From Rheinheimera pacifica (GTDB lineage: Bacteria; Pseudomonadota; Gammaproteobacteria; Enterobacterales; Alteromonadaceae): 64,000 bases of DNA. The DNA is taken from contig NZ_FNXF01000003.1 of NCBI RefSeq assembly GCF_900108485.1, positions 16,335-80,334 on the forward strand. The letters run 5' to 3'. A program made the translations under genes and the position numbers. Positions 1 to 8,869 of the stretch are shown here, one piece after another. The first letter of the stretch is position 1; the number at the start of each line of letters is the position of its first letter. The notes under the pieces were generated by a model, which did not search any database, was not told the DNA's origin, and saw nothing but the letters and a program-made list of their open reading frames with translations.

Positions 1-662
1 CCGGCATTAAACTCCATCACCTGAGCGCTAAGCGGGTGCACAAAGCGGATATATTCAGCATGCAGCATTAAACGTGGGCTTTTTGCGGCAATAGCTTGTG
101 GCGCATACAAGGTGTCGCCCAGCATGGCATGGCCCAGCGCCAGCATGTGCACCCGCAGTTGATGCGACCGGCCAGTAACCGGCTCCAGTTTCACCCGGCT
201 TTGATTGGTGCCAGCGTTATAACTTAACAGCTGATAGCGGGTCTGTGATGGCTTACCCTGTTGTGGGCATATTTTATACAGTGGCCGGCGTTGCTCATCG
301 GCGGCTATGGCTAAATCAATCACCCCTTTGGCTTTGGCCAGCTTGCCTTCCACCACGGCAACATAATGTTTTTGCACGGTACGGGCCTGAAACTGCTTAC
401 TGATATCTGACAATACTCTTTTAGTCAGCGGCAGAATCACCAGCCCTGAGGTATCGTAATCCAGCCGGTGCACCACCTCGGCAAAAGGAAACTCGCGCTG
501 TACGCGGCGGATTAAACAATCCTGATTTTGCGGATGCCGCCCCGGCACAGTCAGTAGCTGGGCGGGTTTATTCACCACCAGCAGCACGTCGTCTTCGTAT
601 ACTATCTGGTATGGCTCGCTGGTTGCAGGCAATATTGCCAGATCGTCAGTGCTGTTGCTCAT
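1..662 (-). CDS. RluA-family pseudouridine synthase, 3' end cut by window
   Basis: Reading the minus strand from the ATG at 660-662 gives an uninterrupted frame of about 220 residues that leaves the window at base 1. It shows the RluA catalytic signature HRLDYDTSG, where the Asp is the nucleophile, and the later VTGRSHQLRVHMLALGH block. It should isomerise uridines in rRNA or tRNA in the cytoplasm. It diverges from rluA at 767 with about 100 bp between the two starts. The substrate is not decided by sequence: it has the short RluA architecture without an S4 domain but is clearly less like E. coli RluA than its neighbour. The C-terminal end is missing only because of the window edge. Confidence 0.85.
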   Translation of the reverse strand, partial: MSNSTDDLAILPATSEPYQIVYEDDVLLVVNKPAQLLTVPGRHPQNQDCLIRRVQREFPFAEVVHRLDYDTSGLVILPLTKRVLSDISKQFQARTVQKHYVAVVEGKLAKAKGVIDLAIAADEQRRPLYKICPQQGKPSQTRYQLLSYNAGTNQSRVKLEPVTGRSHQLRVHMLALGHAMLGDTLYAPQAIAAKSPRLMLHAEYIRFVHPLSAQVMEFNA

Positions 663-766
663 GGGGTTCTCCGTAGTTTTAACGGCGGCTATTATGCCGT
701 AAAACCCCTTCGTCTGCTGGTTAAATTCGGCTAAGCTAAGCGCTTTGCCGCTAAAGCTGCCACCTT

Positions 767-1456
767 ATGACCGAACCTTTTGTATATACCCCGCCCGTTG
801 AGCCCTGGCTTGAGGTGCTATATCAGGACAAAGATCTGATTGTGCTGAATAAACCCAGCGGCCTGCTGACTAACCCCGGCCGCGGCGAGCATTTAGCCGA
901 CTGCCTGCTAAGCCGGGTGCAGCAGCAATACCCGCTGGCGCAACTGGTGCACCGGCTGGATATGGCCACCTCCGGTGTGGTGGTTATTGCGCTGCGCCGC
1001 GCTAGCGAACGGGCGCTAAAACAGCAATTTGCCGATCGTACGGTCAGCAAACGCTACCTTGCTGTAGTTTGGGGCATACTGCAACAGGCAGAAGGCACTG
1101 TTGACCTTCCGCTGATAGCCGACAGCAGTAATCCGCCAAAACAGAAAGTGTGTTACAGCCAGGGCAAAAGCGCCATTACCCATTACCGGCTGTTGCAGCA
1201 ATTACCTGATCGGGCATTGGTAGAGCTAAAACCGGTTACCGGGCGCTCGCATCAACTACGTATGCATATGCTGGCGCTTGGGCACCCGATACTGGGCGAT
1301 GCGTTTTATGCCAGTGATGCAGCCCTTACTGCAGCTCCGCGTTTATTGCTGCATGCCGCCACGCTGGAGTTAAACCAGCCATACAACGGCAAACGGCTAA
1401 GGTTTGATGCAGATACTGACTTTGTCAGTGCTGCCGGCAAGTTAAACGCTATATAA
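767..1456 (+). CDS. rluA: Dual-specificity 23S rRNA/tRNA pseudouridine synthase RluA
   Basis: At 229 residues it matches the size of E. coli RluA (219). The N-terminus with PPVEPWLEVLYQD, the catalytic HRLDMATSG (Asp nucleophile), the PPKQKVCY segment and TGRSHQLRMHMLALGHPILGD are RluA hallmarks. The family converts U746 of 23S rRNA and U32 of some tRNAs to pseudouridine. No N-terminal S4 domain is present, as expected for RluA. The gene is divergent from a second RluA-type gene and is followed immediately by terminator-like repeats. The assignment is by recognition of E. coli RluA; the substrate itself is inferred. Confidence 0.9.
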   Translation: MTEPFVYTPPVEPWLEVLYQDKDLIVLNKPSGLLTNPGRGEHLADCLLSRVQQQYPLAQLVHRLDMATSGVVVIALRRASERALKQQFADRTVSKRYLAVVWGILQQAEGTVDLPLIADSSNPPKQKVCYSQGKSAITHYRLLQQLPDRALVELKPVTGRSHQLRMHMLALGHPILGDAFYASDAALTAAPRLLLHAATLELNQPYNGKRLRFDADTDFVSAAGKLNAI

Positions 1457-1508
1457 AAAAACGCCTCACAAGGAAGCGTTTTAGAAGTATTAAGTATGAG
1501 GAGGCCGG
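1455..1508 (+). repeat. 54-bp tandem repeat, copy 1 (terminator-like)
   Basis: It begins with seven A residues, then a short inverted repeat AAACGC...GCGTTTT around a CCTCACAAGG loop, and ends in TAAGTATGAGGAGGCCGG. It overlaps the rluA stop and resembles a rho-independent terminator. A second copy starts exactly 81 bp downstream and matches at about 49 of 54 positions. Confidence 0.75.
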
Positions 1509-1535
1509 GTTAACAGAGCAAGCTGCCTACACTCG

Positions 1536-1589
1536 AAAAAAACGCCTCACAAGGAGACGTTTTAGAATCGTTAAGTATGAGGAGGCCGG
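1536..1589 (+). repeat. 54-bp tandem repeat, copy 2 (terminator-like)
   Basis: This is the second copy of the element at 1455-1508. The differences fall in the 3' arm of the small hairpin and in the spacer after it, while the A-tract and the TAAGTATGAGGAGGCCGG tail are conserved. The stretch from 1590 to 1692 beyond it holds no gene but can fold, with a nested GCCC-TGCC-gca-GGCA...GGGC hairpin. That part lies downstream of both converging genes. Confidence 0.75.
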
Positions 1590-1692
1590 AAACCCGATCT
1601 GGTCGGCGCAGAGTGTCTGAGCCCTGCCGCAGGCATTAGGGCGAGTTGCTGCGGCGAGCCAGAGCGGGTATTGCGGCCGTATTGTTACAGCA

Positions 1693-4164
1693 TTATAAAT
1701 TCTGCTCAAATAACTTATAAATACGGCGGTACTCATCCAGCCAGCTGCTTGGCTGGCGAAAGCCATGCGGCTCTACCGGGTAAATTGCCGTTTCAAAGTT
1801 AATGTTTTCCTGCTCAATTAACCGCTGCACTAAACGCACGACATCCTGAAAGAATACGTTGTCATCAACCATAGGCGCATTAATCAGCAAAGGCTTTTTA
1901 AGGCCCTGGGTAAAGTAAATTGGCGAGCTGCGCTCATAGGCGATAGGGTCAATGGCAGGCGTATTCAGAATATTCGACGTATACGCATGGTTGTAATAGG
2001 CCCAATCACTCACCGGGCGCAGTGCTGCACCGGCCTGGAATAAATCCGGTTCAGTAAACAGCGCCATAAAGGTCATAAAGCCGCCGTACGAACCACCATA
2101 AGTACCAATACGGTTACGATCTACATTGGCATTTGCCACCATCCAGTTTACGCCATCAACCAAATCTTCAATCTCTGGTGTACCCATGCGGCGGTAAATG
2201 GCGGTGCGCCAGTCGCGGCCATAACCTTTTGATGCCCGGTAATCCATATCCATTACCACATAGCCTTGTTGTACCAACAGGTTATGGAAGAAAAACTCAC
2301 GGAAATAACCTGACCAGCCCATATCACTGTTTTGCAGATAACCGGCACCATGGTTAAAAATAACGGCGCGGCGTTTTTCGCCCTGCTGGTAATCGGCCGG
2401 GTAATACACTTTAGAAAACACCGGCTGCTCGCCATGGCTGGAAGGTACCGCAACTATCTGCGGCGCTACCAGCGGTAACTGTTTAAACTCTGCCGATATG
2501 GTGTCAGTCAGGCGTTTAACTTCGGCGCCTGGTGCAGCATCAGCCACGTACAGCTCTTCCGGCATCAGGTTGGTGGAATGGCGCAGTAACAGTTTTTGTT
2601 CGTCCGGCGACAGTGTAAAATCAGTGCTGCCACCCAGTTTGGTTAGCTGTTCAGTATTACCGCTGGCTAATACCGCACGGTACACCTCATAGTTGCCAGG
2701 GTGCGCCACGTTTGCCTTAAAGTAAATAAATTGATCATCGCTGCTAAGCACCGGATCGCTGACTTCAAAAGTACCGCTGGTCAGTTTTTTAGCTTTGCCT
2801 TTTAGCGGCTTAACATATAAATGAGAGTAACCGGACTCTTCCGACAGGTAGTACAGGCTGTCAGCGTTATTTAACCAGCCGTAGTCGTTAAAAGAATAAT
2901 TAACCCAGGCGGTGTCATGTAACCGGTGCTGTGGCACCAGTGTTTTTTTCTGCAAATCGACAGTAGCTATCCAACGGTCTTTGTTATCCAGCGCTTTAAG
3001 CATCAGGGCAACGTGTTCACCGTTGCTGTGCCAGCGCATAGCGCTTTGCGTCCAGTACCAGTCATTCATCAGACCGATATCGCGGATCACCTTCTCACTT
3101 TTGTATTTTTCACCCCGGGCTTTAGCATTTTCTGCTTTAACCTCAGCCAGCACATCTTCGTTATAGCCTGGCAGGCTGGTATAGCTTAACTCGCTGCTGC
3201 TGCCATCTTTAAGGTTTAACAACAAAATACGCTGCGCTGCAGGAATAACATCATTAACCCGCCCGCGTACCGGTTGAGCGGCAATATCGCCATTGGCGGT
3301 AATGTAATTTGGCATAATATCTTTATCGTTACGCTTACCAGCTTTGCGCACCGAGACCAGCATATAGTCGGCTTTAGGTGACAAGCTGGCGCCGACTACC
3401 TGTAAGTCTTTACCCAGATAAAACGCTTTGGGCGCCATGCTGCTGTTTTGGGCTTGCAACTGCTGCTGCGCGGCATAACGCTGTTCAGCATTTTTTTGCT
3501 CCAGCGCTACAAACTCAATCAGTTTGTGCTGCTCTTGTGCCAGATAACCTTTGGGCACAGCCGGTGCTTTGGGTGCTTCGGCCAGTTGCAGGTTAGCCAG
3601 CTCGGTGCGGTTGCCTGAGGCCAGATCAATAGCGTAATAAGTCCAGCCTTCGCGGTATGCGATACGGCCATCGAGCAAAAATAGTGGATCAGTCTGCACT
3701 GCACTGTCGCGGGTTAGCTGAATTAATTCAAAGCTTGCCATGCGGCGCACAAACAAGTTGCCTTCAAAAATATAGGCCTGCAGGCTACGATCTTTATTGT
3801 AAACCGCGCTGGCACTGCCTATCTGGTGTTGGCTAGCTAATGCCACTTGCTCACCATTGCCCTGCGCAGCCAGTGGCCGGACAAACCAGTCGCGCAGTTC
3901 GTTACCTTGCTGCTTACGCTGATAAAATACCTGCTGGCTGTCGGCGCTCCACAGCGCTTGCTCTGGCTGGCGGCCAAGCCAGTCCGGATCAGCCATAATC
4001 TGTTCCATGCTCAGTTTGATACTGGCGTCGCCATTAAATACCTGCGGTACGCTGATAGCTGCTGTTTGATAGGTTTGTGGCTCGGCTTTTCTGGCCTGCA
4101 ACGGGCTGGTTAGTACGAAGCTGCACAACGCGACAGCCAGCACTGAATGACGGATCTTAGTCAT
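1693..4164 (-). CDS. Secreted S9-family prolyl oligopeptidase / DPP IV-like peptidase
   Basis: The 823-residue product starts with a signal peptide (basic MTKIRH, a hydrophobic core, then a cleavage region near residue 25), so it is probably periplasmic or secreted. Residues of about 60-570 look like the beta-propeller of S9 peptidases. The C-terminal 250 residues are the alpha/beta hydrolase domain. The nucleophile motif GGSYGG puts Ser at about 692, with Asp near 768 (MVDDNVF) and His near 800 (EPHGF), so the triad appears intact. It should cleave dipeptides or short proline-containing peptides. It stands alone, convergent with rluA. Whether it is a dipeptidyl peptidase or an oligopeptidase cannot be decided here. 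Confidence 0.88.
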   Translation of the reverse strand: MTKIRHSVLAVALCSFVLTSPLQARKAEPQTYQTAAISVPQVFNGDASIKLSMEQIMADPDWLGRQPEQALWSADSQQVFYQRKQQGNELRDWFVRPLAAQGNGEQVALASQHQIGSASAVYNKDRSLQAYIFEGNLFVRRMASFELIQLTRDSAVQTDPLFLLDGRIAYREGWTYYAIDLASGNRTELANLQLAEAPKAPAVPKGYLAQEQHKLIEFVALEQKNAEQRYAAQQQLQAQNSSMAPKAFYLGKDLQVVGASLSPKADYMLVSVRKAGKRNDKDIMPNYITANGDIAAQPVRGRVNDVIPAAQRILLLNLKDGSSSELSYTSLPGYNEDVLAEVKAENAKARGEKYKSEKVIRDIGLMNDWYWTQSAMRWHSNGEHVALMLKALDNKDRWIATVDLQKKTLVPQHRLHDTAWVNYSFNDYGWLNNADSLYYLSEESGYSHLYVKPLKGKAKKLTSGTFEVSDPVLSSDDQFIYFKANVAHPGNYEVYRAVLASGNTEQLTKLGGSTDFTLSPDEQKLLLRHSTNLMPEELYVADAAPGAEVKRLTDTISAEFKQLPLVAPQIVAVPSSHGEQPVFSKVYYPADYQQGEKRRAVIFNHGAGYLQNSDMGWSGYFREFFFHNLLVQQGYVVMDMDYRASKGYGRDWRTAIYRRMGTPEIEDLVDGVNWMVANANVDRNRIGTYGGSYGGFMTFMALFTEPDLFQAGAALRPVSDWAYYNHAYTSNILNTPAIDPIAYERSSPIYFTQGLKKPLLINAPMVDDNVFFQDVVRLVQRLIEQENINFETAIYPVEPHGFRQPSSWLDEYRRIYKLFEQNL

Positions 4165-4278
4165 AGCGAGTTTCTTATAGTAGTAAAAGACGCTCTGTTA
4201 TACAAAGAGCGCTGCGGTAACGCAACTGACACACCAACAGATGCGGCTGACAGCAAAGCAGATAAGATTAACCGACAG

Positions 4279-4305
4279 AAAAAAGCCGGCCTGAACCAGA
4301 CCGGC
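4279..4305 (-). terminator. Rho-independent terminator of azoR
   Basis: On the minus strand GCCGGtCTggttcAGgCCGGC is followed directly by six T residues, about 45 bases past the azoR stop codon. Confidence 0.8.
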
Positions 4306-4348
4306 AAATACAGCGTGAATAACAAGTATTCGAACAGCTGTGGAGAAG

Positions 4349-4957
4349 TTAAGCAGCTATTTTAGCGCTGATTTCAGTTAAACGGGCCGTTGCTGCGGTA
4401 AGTGCCGCCTGTTGTGCGTCCGTTCCCATATTAAGGCCTTCGGCATAAACAAAATGCAGGTCCTTTAAACCAACGAAGTTAAAAAATGTTTGTAAAAACG
4501 GTGTCTGGCTGTCCAGCCCGGTACCCTGATAAATACCACCACGGGCAGCAAAAATGACCACCGGCTTATCATCCAGCAAGCCTACCGGGCCCTGCTCGGT
4601 ATACTTAAAGGTAATGCCAGCGCGTGCTACCCGGTCAAGCAAGGCTTTTAGCTGTGATGGTATGCCAAAGTTGTACATTGGTACGCCTAAAACAATCACA
4701 TCGGCCGCTTTAATGCGGGCAACAATGTCGTCAGAGATAGCAGCCAGACGCTGCTGCTCGCTGCTACGCTGTTCTGCCGGTGTCATCCAGGCTGCCATTT
4801 CTGCCATCTCCAGGTGCGGCACCGGTGTGGCGTTTAAATCCAGAGTGTCCAGGTTAAAGCTGCCTTTTGGCAACTGGGCAATAAATTGTTGGGCTAACTG
4901 AGCCGAGTGACCTTTGTCACCGTTAATAGAACTGTTAATCAGTAAAATATGTTTCAT
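4349..4957 (-). CDS. azoR: FMN-dependent NADH-azoreductase
   Basis: The 202 residues match the AzoR (AcpD) family in length and layout, a flavodoxin-like fold. MKHILLINSSINGDKGHS is the FMN phosphate-binding start. PMYNFGIPSQLKALLDRV and the AARGG segment near residue 139 are the other FMN contacts. The family is a cytosolic homodimer that reduces azo compounds and quinones with NADH, probably protecting against electrophilic quinones. A GGGAGA ribosome-binding site precedes the ATG. It is divergent from the sigma-factor operon across 181 bp and ends in its own terminator. Confidence 0.92.
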   Translation of the reverse strand: MKHILLINSSINGDKGHSAQLAQQFIAQLPKGSFNLDTLDLNATPVPHLEMAEMAAWMTPAEQRSSEQQRLAAISDDIVARIKAADVIVLGVPMYNFGIPSQLKALLDRVARAGITFKYTEQGPVGLLDDKPVVIFAARGGIYQGTGLDSQTPFLQTFFNFVGLKDLHFVYAEGLNMGTDAQQAALTAATARLTEISAKIAA

Positions 4958-5138
4958 GATAGTCTCCCGTGGTGAATAAGCTCATAATAAAGTATTTTTT
5001 TAGGAAGAAAATCAGAATAAAACGCACATACCTTTCTAATTTTTAATTTATTTAAATAGCAATCCAGTACAGCTTACACCACGTAAATAGGGCTACACAG
5101 CAGCAATGCCGGTAACACCGTAACCAGGAACATAAAAC

Positions 5139-5792
5139 ATGTTGAAGTTAGCCAAGGTACCAAGGCATGATAGGGTCCCCTCGCCAATACCGGATACTCA
5201 AGCCTCTATGACAAGGCAAGAAATTACCAATAATAACTGGGAAGAGGCACTCACTTTTGTCGCTCTGCAGCGTGATCGCAGTGCTTATGCTGAACTATTT
5301 AATTATTTTGCACCAAGGCTGAAAGCTTTTGGTATGAAAATGTTTGGTAACGAGCAGCAGGCGCTGGAAATGGTGCAAGACACCATGCTAAACGTATGGA
5401 AAAAAGCGGCGTTGTTTGATGCATCCCGTGGTTGTGCTTCAACATGGATTTTTACCATTGCCAGAAATGTGCGCTTTGACATGCTGCGCAAAAAGCAAAG
5501 CCGTAAAGATGATGTCAGTGCTGATGATTTATGGCTTAACGGCGAGTACCCGGAGCAGGAAGCCGACACCGATGCCTCGCAATGGGATACCCAGCTGCTG
5601 ATGGATAAACTGGCGCCGCACTTTACCAGCCTGCCGCCGGCGCAACGCGAGGTAATGGAAAAAGTATATTTGCAGGAAAAATCGCATCAGGAAGTATCGG
5701 ATGAACTGGCGATCCCACTGGGTACAGTGAAATCACGCATCCGCTTAGCGCTGGACAGATTAAGAGAGGCATTAGATGGCGCACGCAATTAA
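5139..5792 (+). CDS. ECF sigma-70 factor paired with ChrR-type anti-sigma factor
   Basis: It has sigma region 2 (FNYFAPRLKAFGMKMFGN through WIFTIARNVRFDMLRKK) and region 4 (LPPAQREVMEKVYLQEKSHQEVSDELAIPLGTVKSRIRLALDRLR), with no region 3, as in ECF sigma factors. Its partner anti-sigma gene overlaps its end by 17 bp. The family directs RNA polymerase to stress promoters; the Rhodobacter RpoE-ChrR pair responds to singlet oxygen. Two starts are possible. The ATG at 5139 has an AGGAA site well placed before it. The ATG at 5208 gives the more typical ECF N-terminus but has no clear site. A weak candidate for an autoregulated promoter is AATCC at 5061 and CGTA at 5082. Confidence 0.88.
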   Translation: MLKLAKVPRHDRVPSPIPDTQASMTRQEITNNNWEEALTFVALQRDRSAYAELFNYFAPRLKAFGMKMFGNEQQALEMVQDTMLNVWKKAALFDASRGCASTWIFTIARNVRFDMLRKKQSRKDDVSADDLWLNGEYPEQEADTDASQWDTQLLMDKLAPHFTSLPPAQREVMEKVYLQEKSHQEVSDELAIPLGTVKSRIRLALDRLREALDGARN

Positions 5793-6465
5793 GTTTCACC
5801 CTGGCATGCCGTTACTGGAACAACATGCCGAAGGCACCTTAAGTGCCGACGTAGCGCTGGCTGTGGCAGCGCATATTGACCTGTGCCCACATTGTCAACA
5901 GCTTAGCCGTGACATTACCGCTGACTTGGCCTGCCAGCTGGCTCAGCAACCGGTTAAAACCAACACTACCGACTGGCAGCAGATGCTGCATGACATTATG
6001 GCGCAGCCGCCATTGTCTAAACAGGCTGCTGCCACGCAGGCGCAATTGTCTGCACAGCCAGCTGAGTCCATCATAGTTAATCAGCGCGAGTTTGTTTTGC
6101 CGCGGGCATTACAGCGCCTGGCCGCAAATCATGGCAAGTGGTTGCATCTGGGTGGTATAGCAACGGCGAAATTGCCGGCAGGCAACGATTATCATGTATC
6201 CTTACTGTATATCAGTAAAGACACTGAAGTACCGCAGCACACTCACCTGGGGCTGGAGATGACATTAGTGCTGGCCGGTAAAATTGTTGATGAAAACGGT
6301 GAATACAAAGCTGGTGATTTACTGATTAATTCACCGGACGATACCCACACACCGCGCACTATGGCAGACGAAGATTGCTTATGCCTGTCGGTACTAAGCG
6401 CGCCGTTAAAGTTTAAAAAAGGCTTAACCCGGTTGCTTAACCCGCTACAGCAGTTCTTTTACTAA
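5776..6465 (+). CDS. chrR: ChrR-family cupin zinc anti-sigma factor
   Basis: The 229-residue protein has an N-terminal anti-sigma domain with the zinc motif H33-x3-C37-x2-C40 (HIDLCPHC). Its C-terminal half is a cupin domain around PQHTHLGLEMTLVLAGK, with further His, Asp and Glu metal-ligand candidates. This two-domain build is that of ChrR, which holds its ECF sigma factor inactive until singlet oxygen or organic hydroperoxide signals. The start codon lies inside the sigma gene, so the two are translationally coupled and made in a similar ratio. The inducing signal here is inferred from the family. A terminator follows the stop. Confidence 0.87.
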   Translation: MAHAIKFHPGMPLLEQHAEGTLSADVALAVAAHIDLCPHCQQLSRDITADLACQLAQQPVKTNTTDWQQMLHDIMAQPPLSKQAAATQAQLSAQPAESIIVNQREFVLPRALQRLAANHGKWLHLGGIATAKLPAGNDYHVSLLYISKDTEVPQHTHLGLEMTLVLAGKIVDENGEYKAGDLLINSPDDTHTPRTMADEDCLCLSVLSAPLKFKKGLTRLLNPLQQFFY

Positions 6466-6481
6466 CCGCCATACCCGATTA

Positions 6482-6507
6482 ACGCCAGCAACTGCTGGCG
6501 TTTTTTT
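6482..6507 (+). terminator. Rho-independent terminator after the sigma/anti-sigma operon
   Basis: ACGCCAGCA-act-GCTGGCGT is followed by a run of seven T. It lies between the convergent chrR and the sulfur fusion gene. Confidence 0.9.
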
Positions 6508-6516
6508 ACAACTGTT

Positions 6517-8769
6517 TTAACACAACAGTGCAGTGCCACCTTTGAGGTTAAATACCTGCTTAAAGCCCAAGCGCCCCAGCACTTTGCAGGCCACCAGGCT
6601 ACGGTTACCTGAGCGGCAAACCAGCAACAACGGTTGTTCGCAGTGTAATTGCCGGTGGATAACCGCATCGGCCAGCTTGGATAGCGGTATTTCCTGCACG
6701 CTGTGCTGTGCCAGATAAGCTGCCGGTAAATACTGTGCCAGCGCTCCGGCACTTTGCTCATGCGGCTCACGCACATCAACCACCTGCATTTGCGGCCATT
6801 GTTGTAAAAAGTCTGCCAGGTGCGCTGGTGCAATCACATCAGTGGCATCAGACAAACTTACTTCAACCAAACCACAGAAATAACTGCTGGCCTGCTGTAA
6901 AGTAACAGCCTGTTGCTGTAACTGCGGTTGCCATTCGGTGTGCGGCTGATTATTCAGCAGGGCCTGGATCAGCGGCTGCTCTGTTGCTGCCAGTGCCAGG
7001 CTGGTAAAAAAGCGTTGCGCATAATCATGGCTGGATAACAACAAGGTATGCTGCCCTACTTTACCTGCCAGTAGCCGGATGCTGTTTGCCAGTGCTGAAA
7101 TATCGCCGCCGGGTAAATCGGTGCGGCCCACTCCACCTGGCAGTATTACATCACCGGTAAAAGCGCATAGCAGCTGTTGCTGTTTGTACAGCAAAATACT
7201 CACCGCTTCAGGCGTATGGCCCGGTGTGGCCAACCGGGTTAACTGATAGGGCCCAAGCTGAATTTCAGGGCTGTGCTCAGGCCAGCCCAGCACATCACAG
7301 CCGCTAGCGGCGCAGGGATTACCCAGCAAGGTTAATAATTCTGTGCGGGCCGACTGATGATCCTGGTGCAAATGAGTGTCCAGCACAGCTTTTAACTGTA
7401 AACCATGGCCCTGGATAATATTGGCAATACGGCCGGCCAGCGGCAATACCGGATCTATCACCAGTGCTTTGAGGCTATCAGGGCAGATCAGTACATAGCT
7501 ACATAAGGCTTCATGCTTTAGCTGTAGTAAGCCGCGGGCATGAATTTCCAGTGTTGGTGTGGCATCGGTCAGTACCAGACAATGCTTCGATACCACCGCT
7601 TTAAGTGCAGCAATAGCCTGGCAAGCGTGTTCACATTCAACTTTGGTCATCGCCGGGCCAAAGGATAAGCGGATAGCTCCCTGCGAGCGCCAGCTGTCCA
7701 GCCCCATGGCATCAAGCACAAAACTGCTGGGTACCTTAGAGCTGCACGCCGAGCCCGAACTTACGCGGATACCGGCGGCATCAAACAAATCCATAATGTC
7801 TTTGCTGTAAAAACCCGGCACGGAAAAATTAATGGTAGTGGGCACCACATGCGGTATATCACTGTTAAGCACCAAAGCAGGAAACACCTGCCGTAACGCC
7901 GCAATAAGTTGCTGCCGGTAGTGCCACAGTGTATCTTCAGTTTGAAACGCAGAGCCGCTGGTTTTGGCCAGTTCAGAAAAAATGGCGTGCAAAGCGGCGA
8001 TACCGGGCAGGTTTTCGGTACCCGAGCGTAAACCACTTTCCTGGCCACCACCGGCAATAAAAGGCTGATAAGGCGTGTCTTTACGCACATACAAAAAACC
8101 GATGCCTTTAGGTGCGTACAATTTATGGCCACTAAAGGGCGCGTAATCAATGCTGGTATCGGCAATATTCAGCGACATTTTACCCAGCGCCTGCACACAA
8201 TCTACCATCCAGTAAACTTGCGGGTTAACACTGCGGATCAATTGCTCCAGCGCCACCAGATCCTGCTTTACGCCGGTTTCATTGTTCGCTGCCATAGTAC
8301 AAATCATTACTGCAGCGGTGAGGTGCTCGCGGATAAAGCCGCTATCGAGCACACCATGCTGATCAACAGGAATGGCCTTTACCGTGGCATTAAGCTGCAA
8401 TACCCGGTTCCAGTGTTTCAGGCTTTCGGGCACCGCTTTATGCTCAGTAGCGCCATACAGTAATAAGGTTGCTGCGCCGGTTTTGCTCTGCGCCCGGGCC
8501 GCCATTAACGCCGAAACAATCGAGGCTTGAATGCCCTCTGTCGCCCCAGAGGTAAATACAATGTCACCACTGCGGGCGCCGATTAACTGCCGGGCCAAAG
8601 CGCGGGTGGTTTCCAGTTCTGCTTTGGCTTTAATACCGGTAGCGTGGCTGCTGCTGGGGTTACCATAGCCACGCTGCATCGCATGCATTGCTGCCTCTGC
8701 AGCAACCGGCAGTACCGGTGTGGTAGCATTGTTATCCAGATATACTTCTGTATGCGCCGCGCCTTTCAT
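6517..8769 (-). CDS. Three-domain fusion: cysteine desulfurase, persulfide dioxygenase-like MBL, rhodanese
   Basis: The 750-residue protein joins three enzymes. Residues 5-395 are a class V aminotransferase of the NifS/IscS type. PLP would be held by K216 in SGHK, and the catalytic persulfide Cys is C342 in SSGSACSSK. Residues of about 405-600 are a metallo-beta-lactamase domain with H466, H468, D470 and H471 (THLHQDH), H518 (TPGHT), D540 (FTGD), the GRTD motif of ETHE1-type persulfide dioxygenases, and H581. Residues of about 645-750 are a rhodanese with active-site loop VCRSGNRS (C718). All expected catalytic residues are present. The likely job is to take sulfur from cysteine, carry it as persulfide and oxidise or transfer it. 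A GAGG site precedes the ATG. No IscU, SufE or ThiI partner is adjacent. Confidence 0.88.
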   Translation of the reverse strand: MKGAAHTEVYLDNNATTPVLPVAAEAAMHAMQRGYGNPSSSHATGIKAKAELETTRALARQLIGARSGDIVFTSGATEGIQASIVSALMAARAQSKTGAATLLLYGATEHKAVPESLKHWNRVLQLNATVKAIPVDQHGVLDSGFIREHLTAAVMICTMAANNETGVKQDLVALEQLIRSVNPQVYWMVDCVQALGKMSLNIADTSIDYAPFSGHKLYAPKGIGFLYVRKDTPYQPFIAGGGQESGLRSGTENLPGIAALHAIFSELAKTSGSAFQTEDTLWHYRQQLIAALRQVFPALVLNSDIPHVVPTTINFSVPGFYSKDIMDLFDAAGIRVSSGSACSSKVPSSFVLDAMGLDSWRSQGAIRLSFGPAMTKVECEHACQAIAALKAVVSKHCLVLTDATPTLEIHARGLLQLKHEALCSYVLICPDSLKALVIDPVLPLAGRIANIIQGHGLQLKAVLDTHLHQDHQSARTELLTLLGNPCAASGCDVLGWPEHSPEIQLGPYQLTRLATPGHTPEAVSILLYKQQQLLCAFTGDVILPGGVGRTDLPGGDISALANSIRLLAGKVGQHTLLLSSHDYAQRFFTSLALAATEQPLIQALLNNQPHTEWQPQLQQQAVTLQQASSYFCGLVEVSLSDATDVIAPAHLADFLQQWPQMQVVDVREPHEQSAGALAQYLPAAYLAQHSVQEIPLSKLADAVIHRQLHCEQPLLLVCRSGNRSLVACKVLGRLGFKQVFNLKGGTALLC

Positions 8770-8869
8770 AGCATTTGCCTCTGCCTGATATAACTAAAAA
8801 GAATATGTTATTCCGCACAATAATAACTGGCTGGCCGGCACAGCTCAAGCGTCAATAGCGCATTAAATA

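Noticed and set aside
6517..8769. The sulfur fusion as an assembly error joining two genes
   Set aside because: The frame is continuous through both junctions, domain linkers look natural and all active-site residues are kept. An error remains possible but is not suggested by the sequence.
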